A stretch of DNA of 62,000 bases, taken from assembly GCA_030141605.1 (NCBI GenBank), contig JAQGDQ010000307.1, forward strand, positions 1 through 62,000. The letters run 5' to 3'. Below are positions 14,459 to 61,600 of the stretch, piece by piece. A program made the position numbers and the translations under genes. Below the pieces are notes generated by a model, which did not search any database, was not told where the DNA came from, and was given only the letters and a program-made list of their open reading frames with translations. Every line of letters starts with the position of its first letter. The first letter of the stretch is position 1. This DNA is from Tubiluchus corallicola. Taxonomy: Eukaryota; Priapulida; Priapulimorpha; Priapulimorphida; Tubiluchidae.

Positions 14459-17400
14459 CACATGTATAGCGTTTCAAGTTTTGTGACTTGTTTCCAGCTT
14501 TTACAGTGCGCACAGCAACAACAGCAGCAGCCAAGGAAATTTCTTTTTTCTGCATCCAAGAAACTCGTAAAATTTTCCTACTGGCTCTTTAAACTTTTCT
14601 AACTGTATCCATATAAAAGAGGCAGTGCAGAAAATGTGACACTTCGCAGGCAATTGTTATTCATGTAAACTATTTAACAGAGTCAACTCCAGTGTTTGCT
14701 TGGCTACTGTACTCAAGTGTTATAAATCTATGAATTTCTTTGCTCGATTCTATTGTCGAGCAGCCGTGAATGGCGAACAAATACGTCCGAAAACCGGCAT
14801 CCAAAAATCGATTTCTAAAGAGGGTAGATTCGCCTGCCTCTGGGGCGTACAGAAGAGGTTTAACTTCTCAGATTTTTGACTGAAAACTTTTATATCAGGT
14901 CGGCATTTCATAAGGAAGTCAACATGTATCTTTCTTATAGAGAGAATGTCACAATTTACTTCAGTTTTTTCGATGATTGCGGGCTTTATACCCAATTTCC
15001 CCTTTCTTCGACTTTCTAAGGCCAAACTCAGCCAACTTCAGAAATGGGCATCGCTGAAATTTTTCAATTCTCTCAAAATCTGAATGGAGAGCAGTCTTTT
15101 CTTTTACGTGACAATGCTTTGGAATTTGCTGCCGTTCATTCTTTGTTTGCAAGAAAATCCAAGAGGCGTCTACAAATCAGTTAAACCCGTTTGTTTGTAT
15201 TTAGAACTTATGCGTAAATTTTGAACTCTGTGTTGTCTTAAAACACTTAAGAATATAATAAAGAAAGAGATATCTCTGAGATAAATTGTTCAGTTTAAGG
15301 CCGGCCAGGTGTCCAGAATCAGTTAAGTTGCTATATAAGCCAGGCGCTAATGTGAAAAGCGGATTTTTGACAACCCACATAAGTGAAAGAATGTCTGGCA
15401 AAAATTTAGTGTATTCCACCTGTCTGCATTTGACATATATATAATGAAAGTAAGTTTTAGTTCATTACCAATATAATGAAAATTGGTAATATGTTTGGTA
15501 ACGATAATAGCCTTTGCAAGAAGCTGAATAGTCAGCAATCGTGTTATTATTCCTTTTTATCCCGTTTTAAGTATCACGGGGGGGGGGTAGTGACAGTTTT
15601 TGGTCCTTTAGCTCTGGGCTTCCGAATCGGATTTTCTCTTTATAGTACGTATTTCATTTATGATTCTTAAAAGGTCGGCCAAGCACATCACGAACCTTCT
15701 CGTCAACCATGTAAGGGGTTTTAATAGTGGCTATAAGAAAGGCAGAGTCGTTTTAGATCACTCGGCCGCGCAAATACCGTTGTAGCGGTGAAAGAAATTT
15801 TACAGGGCGCACACTATAAAAAATTGTCTGCAATAACTTTTCTGACACGGAACTTGTTAGTCTACGGCCTCGATAAACACTGTTTTACCAACTTTATCGC
15901 ACACAGATTTTATTAAACGTGCTTCATTTGTCCCAGACAAAATCATTCTGCTCTTGGGCTAGGTACAAAAATTTGTATCAAACAAAGCCAGATCAGACCA
16001 TTAAAAGGCAATCGTTTTGTCACGTGTCATCCAACAATTCTTCACTTAAGATTACTCATATCACAGTTTACTTTATACAAAAGTTCCCGTTGCCGTGTGC
16101 GTGAAAAATTTATGTGAGACGGCCTGCGTCAGAGAGGTTTTTGCCATGTTCAATAGTAATGCGCATTGAGCACTGTAATGTTATTAGGCTACCATTAGCA
16201 AGTAACCAGCTGTTAATTATACTTTGAGCGTATTTTACTCTGAGTGTATTTTAGATATTGCGGTACACATACAAAAATTCTCAAGAGGAACCACTGCAAG
16301 AGACGCATTTGCAAATGTTGCAGGGAAGTTACCACCTTCATGGGTAGTCCTGTCCTATATACACTTGACCTGGATGGGCGTGCTCTGGGGAGGAGCATTA
16401 CGTCAGATCAGTGACGTGATATTAGGGGATTATTCTTTCTAGTTTTACTCTACTTGAATTTGTATGGGTGTTAAAATGACTGAAGTAAGTTACTGGTTAA
16501 TTATATTGCCATACGCTGCTAAAAAGAACTGATGTAAGCGCAAATTTGTTGTACATTAATTTTGCAAATTATTGCCGTGATAATTTAAAAAATAAAAATT
16601 TAGTTATAATGCATTAATTGTATCTACTTTGACTAATGTCTAATGCCTAATATTTTTCAGTGTGCTATGTATATTAAACATGAGATTATCGGGAAATAAA
16701 CAACGATACTTAACGCTAATACTGCGTCATTATTAATTGTAAACTACAAAACCTTATTGTATCAAATGAAGTAAAACTCCATCCAGCTTGAAATATAAAA
16801 TTAACTGTTAATTTTACTTTTGAAAATTCTGAGTCGATCGGAAAAAAGCTAAATACAAATACCAGCTTATAATTAAACCACATAAGTAAGCGTATACACA
16901 AAATGTTAAGCACTTCTCAAAGTGCCTATTATTTCTTTGCTAAACCGTTTCGTTTTCCTGCTTTCGCATTTATGAGTATTTTTTGCTTATTGCTCATAGG
17001 AATTTTATCAAATACAATAAGATTTCCAAATAAATTAAGAAAGTGTTTAGACTATTTACACTGTGTTTAGAATATAAATAGGCTGATCTTTACTACTTTT
17101 ATAAACGTCTCTATTCTAACTGAAAGTTTATTGACAGTACCACTGACAGCTGGTGCACTCTAGCGGATGATCACGTCAAACATTAATTACCTATGGACGC
17201 CGGGACGCATAGTCTGAAATGCCTTAAATGAATAAACACTTTTAGCGTTTCTAATTGACTGAAAAACTTTGTTTTATAGGGTATCTTCCTAAATTTGATG
17301 CCACTCGGTCTATTGTAAAAATTGCAACAATTATGCTTAGGATTTGATCGCAGTTTACTAAATGGCACAATTAATAAATTGCGCTTTGTATTTTCGGCAA

Positions 17401-17524
17401 AATATCGTTTATTTAGTAAGAAATTGTTGTTTTAGCTTAAGTATTTTATGGAATTCTTGCACGAACAGTTCACTTAATCTTGTTTATTTTTATTCTTATT
17501 TATTGTGACTGTATTGTTTCTAGC
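14459..17524. other. Non-coding stretch, no feature recognised
   Basis: AT-rich with short unrecognised open frames, for example 14750-15025 on the - strand. A G7 run sits at about 15581. No conserved domain is seen. Confidence 0.4.
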
Positions 17525-17538
17525 AATCATCATCATCG

Positions 17539-17576
<38 letters not shown>

Positions 17577-17650
17577 GTCAATATCAACAACAACAACAAC
17601 AGCGTCATTGTTATCATCATCAACATTGCCATCAGCATCACTGTTATCAT
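17525..17650. repeat. (ATC)n microsatellite with (CAA)n tail
   Basis: About seventeen ATC units with one GTC variant, then CAACAACAACAACAAC and degenerate ATC/GTC triplets. Confidence 0.93.
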
Positions 17651-20600
17651 AATCGACGTCAGTGCCGTCATTTTTACTAAAGTAGAGAATACAAGTGTTT
17701 CTGTGCTTTCAATTAGAAGCTCCAGTAATAGATACTCTTTTTAAGCATATCTTTCCGTCTCTCCGCTAAAGCGCTCTCCATTCCCATCTCTTTTTTGCCC
17801 AGTCATCTATCAGTTCCCTGCTGGAACAATCCCCTGCTATGTGTTTTCTGATACAAACTTGCTCTGTTCTGTACCAGCTATAGGTTCCATGCTAAAGGCT
17901 TCCTTTGCTTGTCTCTTGCTATAACCTCCCTTATCTATCTCTCGCCTGCTAGAACCGCTCTCTCATCAGTCTTCCCCTCAGTCAACGCGGCTTTGAGGAT
18001 TCCAGTAATGGATACTCGTTTTCGACTCATGTGTTTGCCATTATTTACGTGCTCTAAGCCAACCAAAATAAAGCCTTGCTGTTTTCTTGTGTTGCTCACA
18101 CGGGGTGTTCACTATGTTAAGCCATCATCTTCTTAATAGATGAGGGCACACAAAACATCGTAATATAAATGCAAACTAATGTTTACTGATTCACTGCCCA
18201 ACTTTTAAATGTTCTTGTATAGCTTAGAAGGTTAGGCGTCTTAAGATGCCACGCTAGTTGATGTTCTTTTAGAGCTGCCCTGTTGGGCCCTACACGTCTG
18301 TGACTCGCTTGATAGAGGCCCTCAACGGTCCTCAGAAATTTGTCAAGAAAAAGTCGTCAAAGAGCCCCAGTAACTGACCACAATTTTAGAAGTTGGAGTG
18401 CCCTGTGCAAGAGTGTTTTAAGCGCATATTCCGCAGTACATTAATTTTTTCTTCACGTTCCCCGTGCCACTGTCTGGCCTGTCTAGATGATTACAGCTTT
18501 TTAAGAATTTCATTTGCTGAAGCTAAATAGCGGAGTGAAAACATTGAAATTAAGCTTAAAAACACAAAAAATAAACGTAAAAATATAATAAATGCAAGTA
18601 AATGTTGTCATTATGTATCTTCTTTGTGTGAAAGATTTTCAGTTAAATGTTTAACAACGAGATAATTTTCCCTCAAAGCTGGCAGACTCCCGCATACATC
18701 ATTGGCTTCGTTCAAACGAAAAGGGAGTGATCCTTAAGAGCCTCACAACTGTCAGCTCTTGAAACAGCTGCATGAATCGGATCCTTGCACAACGCATCTC
18801 TTCACCAATGAGGGCCTGTTCCAAACTATAACTAAGGGGTGTCTAAATATCATCCTGCTTTGCTTTTTAATCGCTTTTCTTTTTCGTTATTTCTACAACA
18901 TTAGTAATTGCAATTAACCTTCCTGTAAATTACCAGTTATTGCGTTGTTATCTACACAGGACGTAAAATTTCGGAGAAGCCAGGAGACACGCCTCCCCTT
19001 ACGGCCATCACTACTGCACGTGTGAGTAGTTTCACGTTTTCAGGCATGCTCCTCTATGTGTGGCACGGTAAGGCTTAGCAAATTCCTCAACATGGATTCT
19101 CAGCTCAGTGTCTTGTAAGAAGATGGTTGCCCTTTTCAGATGTGCGTGTTATGTAGTTTGGTGAAATTGAGGCCCGTATTATTTAAAATAGCATGCATGG
19201 ACTAAATATATACAAATGTGTGTGTTTTATACAAAGACAAAAATGCATATTATAGCTTTTTATTGTACTGATTACCTTCTGAGTGGAGTAGTATACTATT
19301 TGATTTCATATAAAGTTTATAAAGTTCATAATTAGCGAACTGTGGACAAGATGCTTTGGGGTAAGATATCCTGCACATTATGCATGTTATGGCATTTGCA
19401 ATATTAGATATAATCAGTCATAAAATGGTGAATTGTGGGTGTAAACTATGGCAATTGCGGTGTTATGACTTGAGACAAACACCAATAGTACCATTGGCTT
19501 CACAAATTCCCGGTTAAAGCCTCGCTAGTTATGTGTTTTGACGATGCCTATTGTTTTTGTATGGTGTTACATTCTCTTTATTTTCACATTTCACTTATGT
19601 ACTCTAATTACCATTGGTCCCATAGCATTGTAAAAACTTGTTCTTGAATTTGCCTACAGGATATGTATCGTTGTTTCTTCACGAAACTTTACTACAAATT
19701 ACGAGCGTTTTATAGTTCTAAGAATTGCAGTTTGCTATATATTAAGAGTATAATAAACTATACAAGCGTTCAGTCACTTCGCTATCAGTTTCCCTCCCCG
19801 CGTCACAAAATTATAAGACTTATAGTGTATTATAAAAATGTTCAGTCCATAAATACTTTAGTAAAACTTTATGTTTTGCGTGATACTAGATAACTTCAAA
19901 AAAATCTTTACCGTGCAAGTATAAAAAAGTCAGTGTAAGCTAGTGAATCTCTGGGCCTAGCTGTTAGTAAAATTATCAGAGCTTATAAAGCTGCCCTTGT
20001 AATACCAGTTCACAAATTCTGTTATAGAGGCAGTAGATTATCAGAAGTTAACCGATGAATGCGTGTGCAAAATAAACTGGAACTAACGCACTCGGTATGA
20101 TTTTAGCAATCAATGACATTAATTACAAATTTTATGTATAGTAGAAAGGAATCGTTTGATCTGTAAAGCAGCAGAAGACGTAATAAATCCATACATCCTT
20201 AGCCTAAATACTGATAAAATTAAAAACAGAAGGATATATTATATTATATTATAATAATATAACGAATAATACTGCTGTATAAAACAAAGTTAGAATGACA
20301 AGCTAGACTTACCATTTAACGTTTTAACGTTAACGGTTTAAATAATTTTGTATTAAATAATTATGTTTTCGTATGTTTACTTAATTAATATTAAATGAAA
20401 TGCTTATTTATTGTTTAGTTAAAAAGTAGTTGTATTTTATGCATAATATGCATGTATAAACGCCAGACTTAACTTAAAAATAACAACCGGGCAAGTAATG
20501 TGCAAAATTTGTAATTTGTGTTTAAGCTTATATTGTTTCCAGTATAGTGCCGATAATTATTAATTAAGTGTGCAAGTTCTAAAATATGCAATGTTCTTGA

Positions 20601-23600
20601 AATTTCAAGGAATAATACAAGTAGAAAATGGAACTTGGATAACTTATGAAAACGCCATAATTAGCATAGTAGTCTCTTTTCTTCAGTTTACAAATTAGTA
20701 GTCTAATTTGTATAACAGTGAGCTTTTGTCTATAGAATGTGTAATTTTCATTTTGAAATTATTTTTCTAGAACATACTTAATTTTACCACATTTATCCCC
20801 TTAAAGGCGATCAAGTAAGCATTGCTTACTGATTTTATAGAGCTGTTTCTATTTTACACGCTTTTTAACAAAATAAAGTAAAACATGCTTATAACAATGT
20901 TGCTTATTACGATTATTACTAGTACAGTATAAAATTATTACATTCAGTTAATCTTGCTCGGAGTTATAGCTTATATATGTATGCCTATCTATAACATCCG
21001 CTTAAATATTCGTGATTTTTCTTTTTAGGTTTTGTTCAGCACTTAGTAATGGCGCAAACTTCATGACCACACAGTATTTTAATTTTTTTTATTCTTGCGC
21101 AGTTTATTTATCATTATCTAAAGATTTAAGTTATACAATCGCGGAGAATTACAAAGTCAGCACTACATTATCTTGGAGTGATTTAGCAGGTTAGAATGTG
21201 CTAATTGACGAGAAGTCATCTCTTGCTACCGGTCGTAGTAAGAAACTCAAGATGTTCAAGCTCTAGATTACGCGTAAAGACAAATTAATAAAATATGTGG
21301 GCGCATAGGAAAATAAATTGCAAACAGTATGTCTAGTAGACTAGTAGCCTAAATGTTCGAAATGTGCGTGGCCATGTATTAGTCAAGAAGGAACCTTGTA
21401 TCACTATGCTACACTAATAGTATTAGATCTAATTATTGTTTCAATGTAAGTGCTCCTGTTGCAGCCGTAGGCCTAACTACCCATATCATACAATGTAATC
21501 ACAGTTACCACACAGGGCTATTAATAACAAATGTTAACAAAAAAACTCTTAGGTAAATAGGAATGTCTGCATTTAATTATTGAGAGATTTTTGCATATAT
21601 TAGGCCAAAACATTTTTTTGAAAATTGCGCACATTCAAACACTGTTTTTTATAATAAACCCAAAAAGTTTAACTTTTACAATGTTATTCGCATTATTTTG
21701 CTTTGTAATAGGAATTACTATTTTTTAAATTATTTTTTTCTAATTTTTTCAATTTTTTAATTTGTCTCAGCTGTGTTAATTTTATTTCTTTACTTTAAAT
21801 TGTAAATTATGCACTTTGAAAAACTGAATTATTCAGTGCTAATTTTTTTTTCAAATGCCTGTCTGTTTGTAAGGGGCATTATTACACGACTTAGAAGTAA
21901 ATTTTTATTTAAAAATATTACTTTTAACCTACACATTAATAATAATTTTTATTAATATTTACATTATATTCTCTTACAAATTAAATTTTGAAATTTTTTT
22001 AGTTCGACCACTGTAGAGACTAAAATTATTTTTACTTTAGCTGTGTATCGTTTGCATATTTATAAAACGAATGCATTAATTAGGACATGCATGCAGTTTA
22101 TTTCATTTTTAATATTTTATGTTTCGTCACCTATGTATTCTACGTTTTCTATGTACCTGGCCATTTAATTATTACAATTATTATACTGCAAAAGTGTACA
22201 CGTATATAATAAGTCCATACTATAGTAATATGCACCTGTACACGTTATACTATAATGTACACGTAAATACGTTTTAAAATAGTTGATACGTTCATAGAAT
22301 TAATTTCACTGTTGCTATAATAAGTTATTCAGTTTTAAACATTTAGTGAAACTGTACCATATTTGCAAAATGTTCCAAAATTATTAGTAAAAGAAATAAA
22401 TTAATAAAGTATGTTTAGGAATTCATGTTCCAAAAAAATATAATTTTGGTACTTACACATACTGCAGACTAAAATGTGGAAACTGAATTGTAAATGGTGA
22501 TACCGATCAAAACTTTAGAATTAACTCTATAGGCTCACCATTACAATGACCTGGCACTAGATTTCAGCTTTATAAAACAGACGCATGAAAATTGATTTTC
22601 CTGCGATTAGATTATTTTAGCACTCACTTAATTATACTTGCTAGTTCAAAAGCTTGCGCAATAATACAGTTTTCATTTGTTTAAACGGTACTGTAAATCT
22701 TACTGAAGCGCTAATAGCATTATAATAAAATAAAAAAAACTGGGATATCCAAATCTGGCTTTTTTGTACTTTATTTTGTGTTTCAGTGATTGGCCACATA
22801 GCTGTCCAGCAGTGACTGGCTTCTCGGGTATTACGTTCAGTTCGATTAAGTTTGAATTTTGATTGTAGTGAATTATTTGGGGATAATTTTTGCCGTTTTC
22901 ATTATTGAATAAGTATATTACCAGATACAGTCGATGGTTGAAACTAATAGCCATAAATCTCACAGTTGTGTAGTGCACAAACGAGTAAACACTCAAGTTT
23001 CTTGTTTTTGCTTTTTATGTTGTAAATTAATTTCAAGTAAATTTGCTTTGTTTTGTATGCTGAAAATACCGACATTGCATTAGAGTTATTTTAATAAAAT
23101 TAATGCAAGTCTCCCTTCGAGCTTTGAGTTGACGTGCCACAAATCTCACAAATCTGCCAGTGCGTTATTTCTGTCTGAAATATAGAGCTGTAAATTTCGG
23201 ATAGCAATTTAATTTATAAGAAAAGAGGCAAAGCATTGCTAAATGTTTTCTCAGTTTCGTGAAATACCCTTGCTTGCTGCTGTTGGCACGACTGGGGCCC
23301 GTACCCCATGGTGATGGACTGTGGAACCACAAGATTCATTGTTGGCTTCCATAACCCTTAATTGTATCAGTGCCACCTGACCTAGTGACCGATTCTGGGC
23401 GTCTTCAGCTAAACAACTAACTGCAAGTTACAAATTTCAATTAGTCCAACTGTTTTGACATAACGGGCATAATTATTTATATTTTCTAACAATTCATTAA
23501 AAGAATAAACTTGGTTTATTTGGTTTCAATGTGTATGTTGTAAAAGCTAGCCCAACTAAAACTGACCATGCACGTGAATCATTCATCACATGCAGTATCA

Positions 23601-23826
23601 GATTGTGTATTCTAGTTACTGTAAACGTCACTACCATTGAATACTGCACGGATGTTACAGCTGAATAAGCAACCCAAGAGGATGTTGCGGGCGTCAGTTA
23701 CAGTATATTCTTGTCTACTAAATGTCTGGAAGCCACTTTCTAATTGACTACGTCCGATAATACATACATCCCGCAAGCAGAGCTGTTATGGTTACTTGTG
23801 CAAAATTAATATTGAAAAACAGGAGA

Positions 23827-23829
<3 letters not shown>
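17651..23829. other. Non-coding stretch, no feature recognised
   Basis: Very AT-rich, especially 19500-22700, with T-runs and scattered short open frames. GTACACGT words recur three times at 22195-22265. Nothing supports a gene. Confidence 0.4.
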
Positions 23830-23895
<66 letters not shown>

Positions 23896-23926
23896 CTCCC
23901 TCCCTCTCTCTGTCTCTCTCTCTCTA

Positions 23927-23980
<54 letters not shown>

Positions 23981-24004
23981 TCTCCCTACCTCCCTCCCTC
24001 CCCC

Positions 24005-24071
<67 letters not shown>

Positions 24072-24092
24072 ATCTCTCTCTCTTTCTCTTTT

Positions 24093-24129
<37 letters not shown>

Positions 24130-24233
24130 CTCTCTCTCTTTCTCTTTTGCTCTCTCTCTCAATCTCTCTCTCTTTCTCTTTTGCTCTCTCTCTCTCTCTC
24201 CCTCTCTCTCTCTCGCTCGCTCACACGCTCACT
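23830..24233. repeat. (CT)n compound microsatellite, about 400 bp
   Basis: Almost pure pyrimidine on the + strand: CT runs broken by CCCT and by a recurring higher-order unit of about 40-56 bp containing CAATCTCTCTCTCTTTCTCT and TTTGCTCT, seen three times at about 24070-24190. The open frames across it (Leu-Ser repeats) are artefacts. Confidence 0.95.
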
Positions 24234-24456
24234 CTTGTCTCCTCTCTTCCATTTGCTCACTTGAGATGAATTATATTTTTGCATGAATTTATTCTCTTAT
24301 TATAAATGTATCGCTAAATCTAGTAAAGCTAGTCAGAAGAGATGATAATTGATAAATTTTTATGTGGTGAAATATTGATTTAACCCCATCCAGTTTTTAT
24401 TAGAAGGCGCACTGTAAACTTAGTATAAAATGTTAGACTGCTGCAATCGGTGATCG

Positions 24457-24458
24457 TA

Positions 24459-24534
<76 letters not shown>

Positions 24535-24540
24535 CGACGG

Positions 24541-24584
<44 letters not shown>

Positions 24585-24636
24585 GTGGTGGTTATGATGA
24601 TGATGATGAAGATGACGACAGTGATGACGACATGTA
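24457..24636. repeat. (GAT)n microsatellite
   Basis: About 45 GAT units with GAC and GGT variants near 24532-24541 and 24584-24593. Confidence 0.96.
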
Positions 24637-26358
24637 AGGCTCAGTGTTAACATACACACCGTATATCATGCAATTTTCCTTCTTATTTTCTGTACAAGAT
24701 GACAACAGGTTTCAAAACATTCAGTTAACCAGTTTTAATTAAATACTGGTTAATTCAATATCAGTATTTAATATTTAATAATCAGTATAATTAATCGTTT
24801 TCCTAATCGAACTAGTTTGACTTGACTTTGTTCAATCACTCACTCGGCCGGGTTGCTAAAACGATATTTTACCTTTTTGCTTTTTTGGGTTTCTGCAACT
24901 AAAACAATACACTGGCGAACTTTCCAGCTGGCTTCGTAATTATCATAAACATCAAAAAAGGCTGCTTTATAAACGACTTCACCAGAATAATTTACCAGTT
25001 TTTTTTCTGCTCTAAAACTAACATTAAACCCAGAAACAGCCTTCACTGTTTTTAGGACGCAAATTTGTCACAAATGACTTTAAAATTTAGCGCTGTTTAA
25101 CTGCGAAAATTGACGTGTTTAACTCTAGCTACAACGTTTCCCTTTCGTCTTTATCAACAGCTGGTTTAGCAAGTCTTACGAATGCTGAAATTTCAGGCAG
25201 GCTAAAATAAACCTAGGGCTTTTATGTAGCTTAGATTCACTGATGGAGAAACCCGGGTTGCCATGTAAATAAACTTTGCTGTAAATAGCTCTTCTATTAC
25301 TACAAGCAAATAAATTCTCGCTTAGACTTTAGAGTATGCGAAAATGCTACGTGTTGATCAAAATAACAAAACAAACAGATTTTAGTGAAAGGCTTCTTTT
25401 GTCGAATGTTTCGTCTTTATTCACAAATAAAAATGGCATCGCTACAATTTTTAAATAAAAACTCGACAACCATTAATAAAAGACGTATACACTTAAAACA
25501 TCTTTTAAAATAGTTTTTTGGGTAGGTAGTGTTATTATAAAACCTAAAATTGCATTTTATTAACAAAGTTGTGACGTTTTATGTAGTTAAAATAATAGCC
25601 TACATACCAGAATGCATGTTAATTGTCCCTTAAGCACATCCAATGGCATGTGTCACCGCATCGTGTTATGATATGCAATAATCTATAAAAAAACTGTAAT
25701 TAATTTTATTTAAATGAGTGGCAGACAAAAAACATGTAGTGGACCAATTTTTGATCTAGAGAGCTAACAAATCAGTCGCCACTAACCACATTATGCTTTT
25801 AGTTGCTTTGGATTTTTAACATACGAAAATTTTCGATTTTATATACCACTTTGAAAATTGTTCGAATAATTAGATCTGTTTATTATATAGTTTCTGTGCA
25901 GCAAGCAAAAACATTTGCAGCTGCTAATTACAACGTTGTTTTCTTTATTACACTGTACTTGTATAAACTACGAACTGTAAATACTGTTAATGAACCACCT
26001 TGAAATCACCTTGCAGTGGTGAATTGGTGATGCAGTAAATAAATTAATTTGATCCATGTTCTCTCACAAAAGTTTGGAATTCATAGTCATATATGCGGCG
26101 TATGGTAAATAAAATATTATAGAGATATTTATGAAATAATTTCGTTGTTTTGGATTACGATTTTAATTCTTAATCTTTATGGGTGTGTTAGTGTTTATCT
26201 AGCCTGTTATATAATCTAGTTAGATTTTTTTTAGTCTGAAGACTTGCGCGTTCAGAAATAAAAATGCTTTTGGGCGCTTGGAAGTTATTTCTAAATGCTT
26301 GCTTTTGCAACCTATGTTCTGTCAGTTTTAGATTTTTTTCATTTTTTTTGTATTTCAG
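24637..26358. other. Non-coding stretch before gli exon 1
   Basis: AT-rich. A 68-codon open frame at 24840-25046 (- strand) contains a KVKYRFSNP-type stretch loosely reminiscent of IS4-like transposases; not enough for a call. The last 100 bp form the T-rich polypyrimidine tract of the exon 1 acceptor. Confidence 0.4.
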
Positions 26359-26384
26359 GTATAACTGATGTGGGAAGTCTAGCT

Positions 26385-58618
<32,234 letters not shown>

Positions 58619-61600
58619 TGTTGCTTAGTTATTTAGTGATTTGTGATCTCTGTTAAGTTATAATTGCTTATTTGTCCTTTTAAGAAAGTGTGCAATTGTG
58701 TGCTAATTTTGACTAGCCATGACATGAACACCTATCCTGTTTTCACGAAAAACCTAGTAAGCCCTATTTTGGCTAAAATTGAGTTATTAGCATCAGAATA
58801 TTCCTAGTACTATGCTGCACATTACACTAAATGACTTAATGAACTGAAGCTTATAAAAGGAGTTATTAACATATTAAAAAATCTATTAAGTACATTTTTT
58901 GCTGACATTCTCACACACATCTAGTTAAATGTACAGGAGAGTTCATTTCAGCCAATTACTAAGCAGGATGCAATTGTACAATCAGGAGCCGATGCAGGGG
59001 ACCTGCTCGACCATCTAGTAGCAATGGAGTTGCATATGTGAACCTATAAATGAATGAATTGCACCATTTTGTGCTGCTCCTGCACATCTGAAAAATTAAG
59101 CATTTATTGTGCATCCATTTCAAATTTTAAGGTAATCCATTAAACCAGTGCTTCTTGGCAAGTGAAAGCAGTTTTCCTTTTTTTCAAAAAACTAGGTGAA
59201 GTGGACTTACTAGGCATTTCCAGAAAACGGTAGACCTAATAAAAAATGTAGATGAACTTGTGATAGACTCTTTATTTGGTTTTACATGTGTTTGTTTTCT
59301 TTTGTTTACTTAATTTATTATTAGTACATCTTAAAAAAATGAGTCACTTTTATATTTTTACTCAAGTTTGAAACTAGACTTAAGCAGGCACTATGTTGTT
59401 TTGCAAACTGGCACAGTTTAGTACAAGACAAATGTTATGTCGTTTTTTAAAACGCTATTTTTCCCGTTAGAAAAGTATTTTTAGATCTCTTTTTGGTGGT
59501 TTGCTTTTTATTATTTTAGAGGATTGTGTTTGCAATGCATTTTACTTTTTTGTACAGACTTACAGTCAATGTTATATTGTTCTTACGCTTGATTTCTTGG
59601 ATTTGACTGAACATTCTTCAAAATGTAAAATTTTGTTTAGCAATTTTTGCTGTGGTGTCTTTGTGTAAATTTTGTGAAGTTAGTAGACGTTAGGAAATTG
59701 TTCATAGTAAACTTTTATTTACGTTACCTAAGCCTGTTGAAATTTGTAAATAACTGTAACTAACCCTATCGTAATTAGTAATCATGATAATATACTATGA
59801 AAAACTGAAAAGTGAATATTTGTTTTCCGCATATTTCCTATGACTACACTAGGGCAAAATTAACATACAGCCATGGTATTTAATACAGCACAGCAAGTTT
59901 ACTCATGATTTCACCTTTATTACAAAATTTTCATTTAAGTTGGACCTTATTACCTAATTGCAAAAACCAGTATGATGCATTTCACTGTAATTTCATATTT
60001 CAAAAATGTGTCAAGTTATATGTAACTACCACATATTTAAGCAAAAGTTGTAGCATATGCTGTACAGTGCACTAGAATTATAATTTTCTTATAATGCTTA
60101 GAAAACTAATTGCACATAAGAGTAGGTCTATTATACAGTAATTGATTTACAAATTAAAAAGTATCACCCATTAATAAACACCGTCCTGTTCCCCAAAGGT
60201 TGCACTGGTCTGAAGTTATTGACCATCGGTACTTCTTCTTCACCAAGTTTGCTGAAAAATATCTTGCGAAAGGCCTTCAGCTGTAGGTACGAAAAATACA
60301 AATTCAAAAATAACTGACACTTACAAACAGTTCTGCCTGAAAGCACAGTTTTAGTTACATTTTAATTTCAGCTTATTTTCAATTATATTTAAACTTAGCC
60401 TATTGGGTGTTTTTGAGAAAACAATGTGATCAAAACAATGCATAAAATAAATAGTGCATAACTAGCGCAAGCTAAAGTTATAAGACCTAGCTTATTTTCC
60501 TATATATTTTCCTAGCTTATATATCCTTAGTTTAATAGGTTTTAATTAGGTTATGTCACATGACGCAAAACAAAAACTGAAACTTACCAATATTAATTAA
60601 ATAATAGCCAAACCCCACAACAGAAATTTACGGATAAATCCCCATGATGACAACCCACACTACATCACTTACACTACACTATCCGCAGCACACCAAACCA
60701 TCCACACTAGCTATACATATGCCATACCATACCTACCACACAACCTACACTATACCACCTAATGTCATTGCTGCTATTAATGATGATGATGACGATGGAA
60801 CACTGGTGATGACAACAAGAACAACCACAGTAATAATAACTAGAACAGCCTAGTGAAACTTCATAAAAAATATTTTGCACGTAGTTGAAATGAGTGAAAT
60901 TACAAACACTTTTAAACTCATTACCAATGATTATTAATGCACGAACATTTCCCTTTGCTTACTGTTCCTTTAATTATGATAAGAGGCTAATAGATAACAC
61001 TTACATATTTAAACTGCCCAAGGCCAGCTTAACAAAATGCAGAAACACAGTATCGATGGTATAAGCTAAATATATAGTGACGACATCACAAACAATGGTT
61101 TTGTGTCAGCAGTTTTCCAAACAATACTTTCCCAAAATGAAATCTGTTGGTGAAGTCTCCTTTTGGTGAAGGCATCTCAAAAGGAAGCCCACACCATTGT
61201 TTTTCTCTTTCTAAAGAGCTATAAACCTTTCCTAATTACACAAGGAAAGAGCTTCCTAATTACAATAAAAAAAATTGTAATTGGTTGTAATTACTGTAGT
61301 GTCAGACAGAAACATGTGATGTAATGCATGACAGTCAGAAGAATTGACTTACTTGCCTTCTCGATACAGGCAATGTATTTGCAAATATTGTCCACTTTAC
61401 TGTCTGGAAGCAGGGTGGCACAGTTAGTGACCCATAATAACGATAATATTCTTTTTGATTTGCTGGCAACAGCGTCAGTAAGTCAAACGTATCTACAGCC
61501 ACTACCTCACCTGCAACACAGATATGAAATTGAATAAAAAAAATATACAGGCTGAATTTCTAAGACACATTTCTAAAATTATCCATAATAATCTTATCCA

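Noticed and set aside
23830-24233. CRISPR-like or direct-repeat array
   Set aside because: All repeat arrays here are uninterrupted short tandem units without unique spacers, and the genome is animal.
23788-24269. Leu-Ser repeat open frames
   Set aside because: They are translation artefacts of the (CT)n array.
24420-24659. His-rich and Met-rich frames on opposite strands
   Set aside because: They are the (GAT)n array read in two directions.
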